From: Streptosporangium sandarakinum
GTDB taxonomy: Bacteria; Actinomycetota; Actinomycetes; Streptosporangiales; Streptosporangiaceae
Assembly (NCBI RefSeq): GCF_013409935.1
Contig: NZ_JACCCO010000001.1
Location: forward strand, 1,984,001 to 2,048,000
Reading direction: 5' to 3'
DNA length: 64,000 nt
Shown: positions 63,147 to 64,000 of the stretch, piece by piece
How positions within the stretch are numbered: position 1 is the stretch's first letter
How the letters are laid out: every line of letters begins with the position of its first letter
Translations under genes and position numbers: made by a program
The notes under the pieces: generated by a model
The model's input: the letters and a program-made list of their open reading frames with translations, nothing else
Database searches by the model: none
Told to the model about the DNA's origin: nothing

Positions 63147-64000
63147 ATGAGACACAAGCGCGCCACACTACTCCGGCTGATCGCGGCGTTGGCCGCCTTC
63201 GGCCTCCTGATCGTCACCGGACCACCCCTCCCCGCCGCGGCCGCGGCCGGCCCGAACCTGGCGGCGGGCAAGGCCGCCACCGCCAGCGGGCACACCGACG
63301 TCTACGTCGCCGGCAACGCGACCGACGGCGACCCGTCCACCTACTGGGAGAGCCCGTCACACGCCTTCCCGCAGTGGATCCGGGTCGACCTGGGCACGAA
63401 CACGAGCGTCGACCGGGTCGTGGTGAAGCTCCCGCCCGGCTGGGAGCCGCGCACGCAGACGTTCTCGGTGCAGGGCAGCACCGACGGCGCCGCCTACACC
63501 ACGATCACCGGCCCCACGACGCGCACCTTCGACCCCGGCTCCGGCAACACGGTCACCGTCGACCTCCCCGCCACCGTCACCCGCTACGTCCGGCTGAACA
63601 TGACGGCCAACACCGGGTGGCCCGCGGCGCAGGTCTCCGAGCTGGAGGTGTACGGCGGCGCCGCCGGCGACACCCAGGCGCCCACCGCACCCGGCAACCT
63701 CGCCTACACCGAACCCGCCGCCGGCCAGATCAAACTGACCTGGACCGCCTCCACCGACAACGTCGGCGTCACCGGCTACGAGATCTACGCCGACGACGTC
63801 CTGCGCGCCACCGTCGCGGGCAACGTCCTCACCCACACCGACACCCAGCCCGCCAACGCCACCGTCACCTACCGGGTCCGGGCGAAGGACGCGGCCGGCA
63901 ACCGGTCGGCCCCGAGCAACGCCGTCACCCGCACCGGCAGCGGCGCCGGCTCCAACCTGGCCGTGGGCAAGCAGGTCAGCGCCTCCTCCTACGTCCACAC
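63147..64000 (+). CDS. Secreted discoidin/FN3 protein, 5' part (probable glucan-active enzyme)
   Basis: This open frame runs off the window end after 284 codons. Residues 1-36 form a signal peptide with a basic start ('MRHKRATLLRLIAALAAF') and an Ala-rich cleavage region. Residues ~38-170 are an F5/8-type C (discoidin/CBM32) domain: 'TATDGDPSTYWES'-like motif, 'WIRVDLGT', 'RYVRLNM'. Residues ~175-265 are a fibronectin type III domain ('LTWTASTDNVGVTGYEIY'). 'NLAVGKQVSASSYVH' starts a second discoidin domain. This layout is common in secreted alpha-glucanases (GH87, GH66) and other hydrolases; the catalytic domain is outside. It carries the same operator as the alpha-glucoside operon. Confidence 0.88.
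   Translation, partial: MRHKRATLLRLIAALAAFGLLIVTGPPLPAAAAAGPNLAAGKAATASGHTDVYVAGNATDGDPSTYWESPSHAFPQWIRVDLGTNTSVDRVVVKLPPGWEPRTQTFSVQGSTDGAAYTTITGPTTRTFDPGSGNTVTVDLPATVTRYVRLNMTANTGWPAAQVSELEVYGGAAGDTQAPTAPGNLAYTEPAAGQIKLTWTASTDNVGVTGYEIYADDVLRATVAGNVLTHTDTQPANATVTYRVRAKDAAGNRSAPSNAVTRTGSGAGSNLAVGKQVSASSYVH

Overview
The window reads as chromosomal DNA from a high-GC filamentous actinomycete. Very GC-rich third codon positions, frequent GTG and TTG starts, GTGA/ATGA stop-start overlaps, AfsR/BTAD regulators, sugar ABC transporters without a local ATPase and many one- or two-component regulators all point that way. The gene mix would suit Streptosporangiales, but no rRNA or other marker fixes the genus. 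I found no tRNA, rRNA or CRISPR array.

Layout. 1-0.5 kb: end of an asparagine-synthase-like gene. 0.9-2.6: trehalose synthase treS. 2.8-6.4 (minus): padR-ABC-FtsX operon. 6.5-11.7 (plus): sugar uptake operon with two lipoproteins and two permeases, one carrying an extracytoplasmic insertion. 11.8-13: ung and a small acidic protein. 13.1-17.8: a photodamage/light module (photolyase, B12-type MerR regulator, ECF sigma factor, DUF523-DUF1722 protein). 17.9-24.0 (minus): glgX-treY-treZ, with a triplicated treY/treZ junction. 24.1-24.6: internally deleted TnpB remnant with its right-end hairpin. 25.3-28.7: AfsR-like regulator. 28.9-30.1: MscL with a zinc-ribbon tail and an unknown protein. 30.3 and 38.7-39.0: two inverted copies of a 351-bp non-coding repeat. 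They bracket 8 kb of regulator/enzyme pairs (MarR-YceI, ketosynthase, AraC-NmrA, TetR-DUF6204, SDR-MarR, GNAT).

39.2-44.2: Gfo/Idh oxidoreductase, prfC, PP2C phosphatase, a 30-residue membrane peptide and purC. 44.2-47.9: second PP2C phosphatase, an orphan HTH-methylase-specificity fusion and a soluble Ser/Thr kinase. 48-52.3: MBL hydrolase, PNPOx-flavohemoglobin pair, HAD and NUDIX proteins. 52.3-56.5: ABC transporter with histidine kinase and response regulator, plus a LiaF-like protein. The first and last genes of this block share a near-superimposable promoter. 56.6-64 kb: an alpha-glucan utilisation locus (binding protein, two permeases, GH13 glucosidase, LacI repressor, secreted discoidin/FN3 protein cut by the window end). 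Three matching operators tie this locus together.

How it works together. Alpha-glucan and trehalose metabolism dominates: TreS interconverts maltose and trehalose, GlgX-TreY-TreZ turn glycogen into trehalose, and two binding-protein transporters import oligosaccharides. Several regulatory circuits can be read directly from DNA: the LacI three-site regulon, the two-component promoter pair, a TetR operator over a leaderless promoter, and a perfect 20-bp MarR/SDR palindrome. Leaderless translation starts with a -10 box 6-7 nt from the ATG recur.
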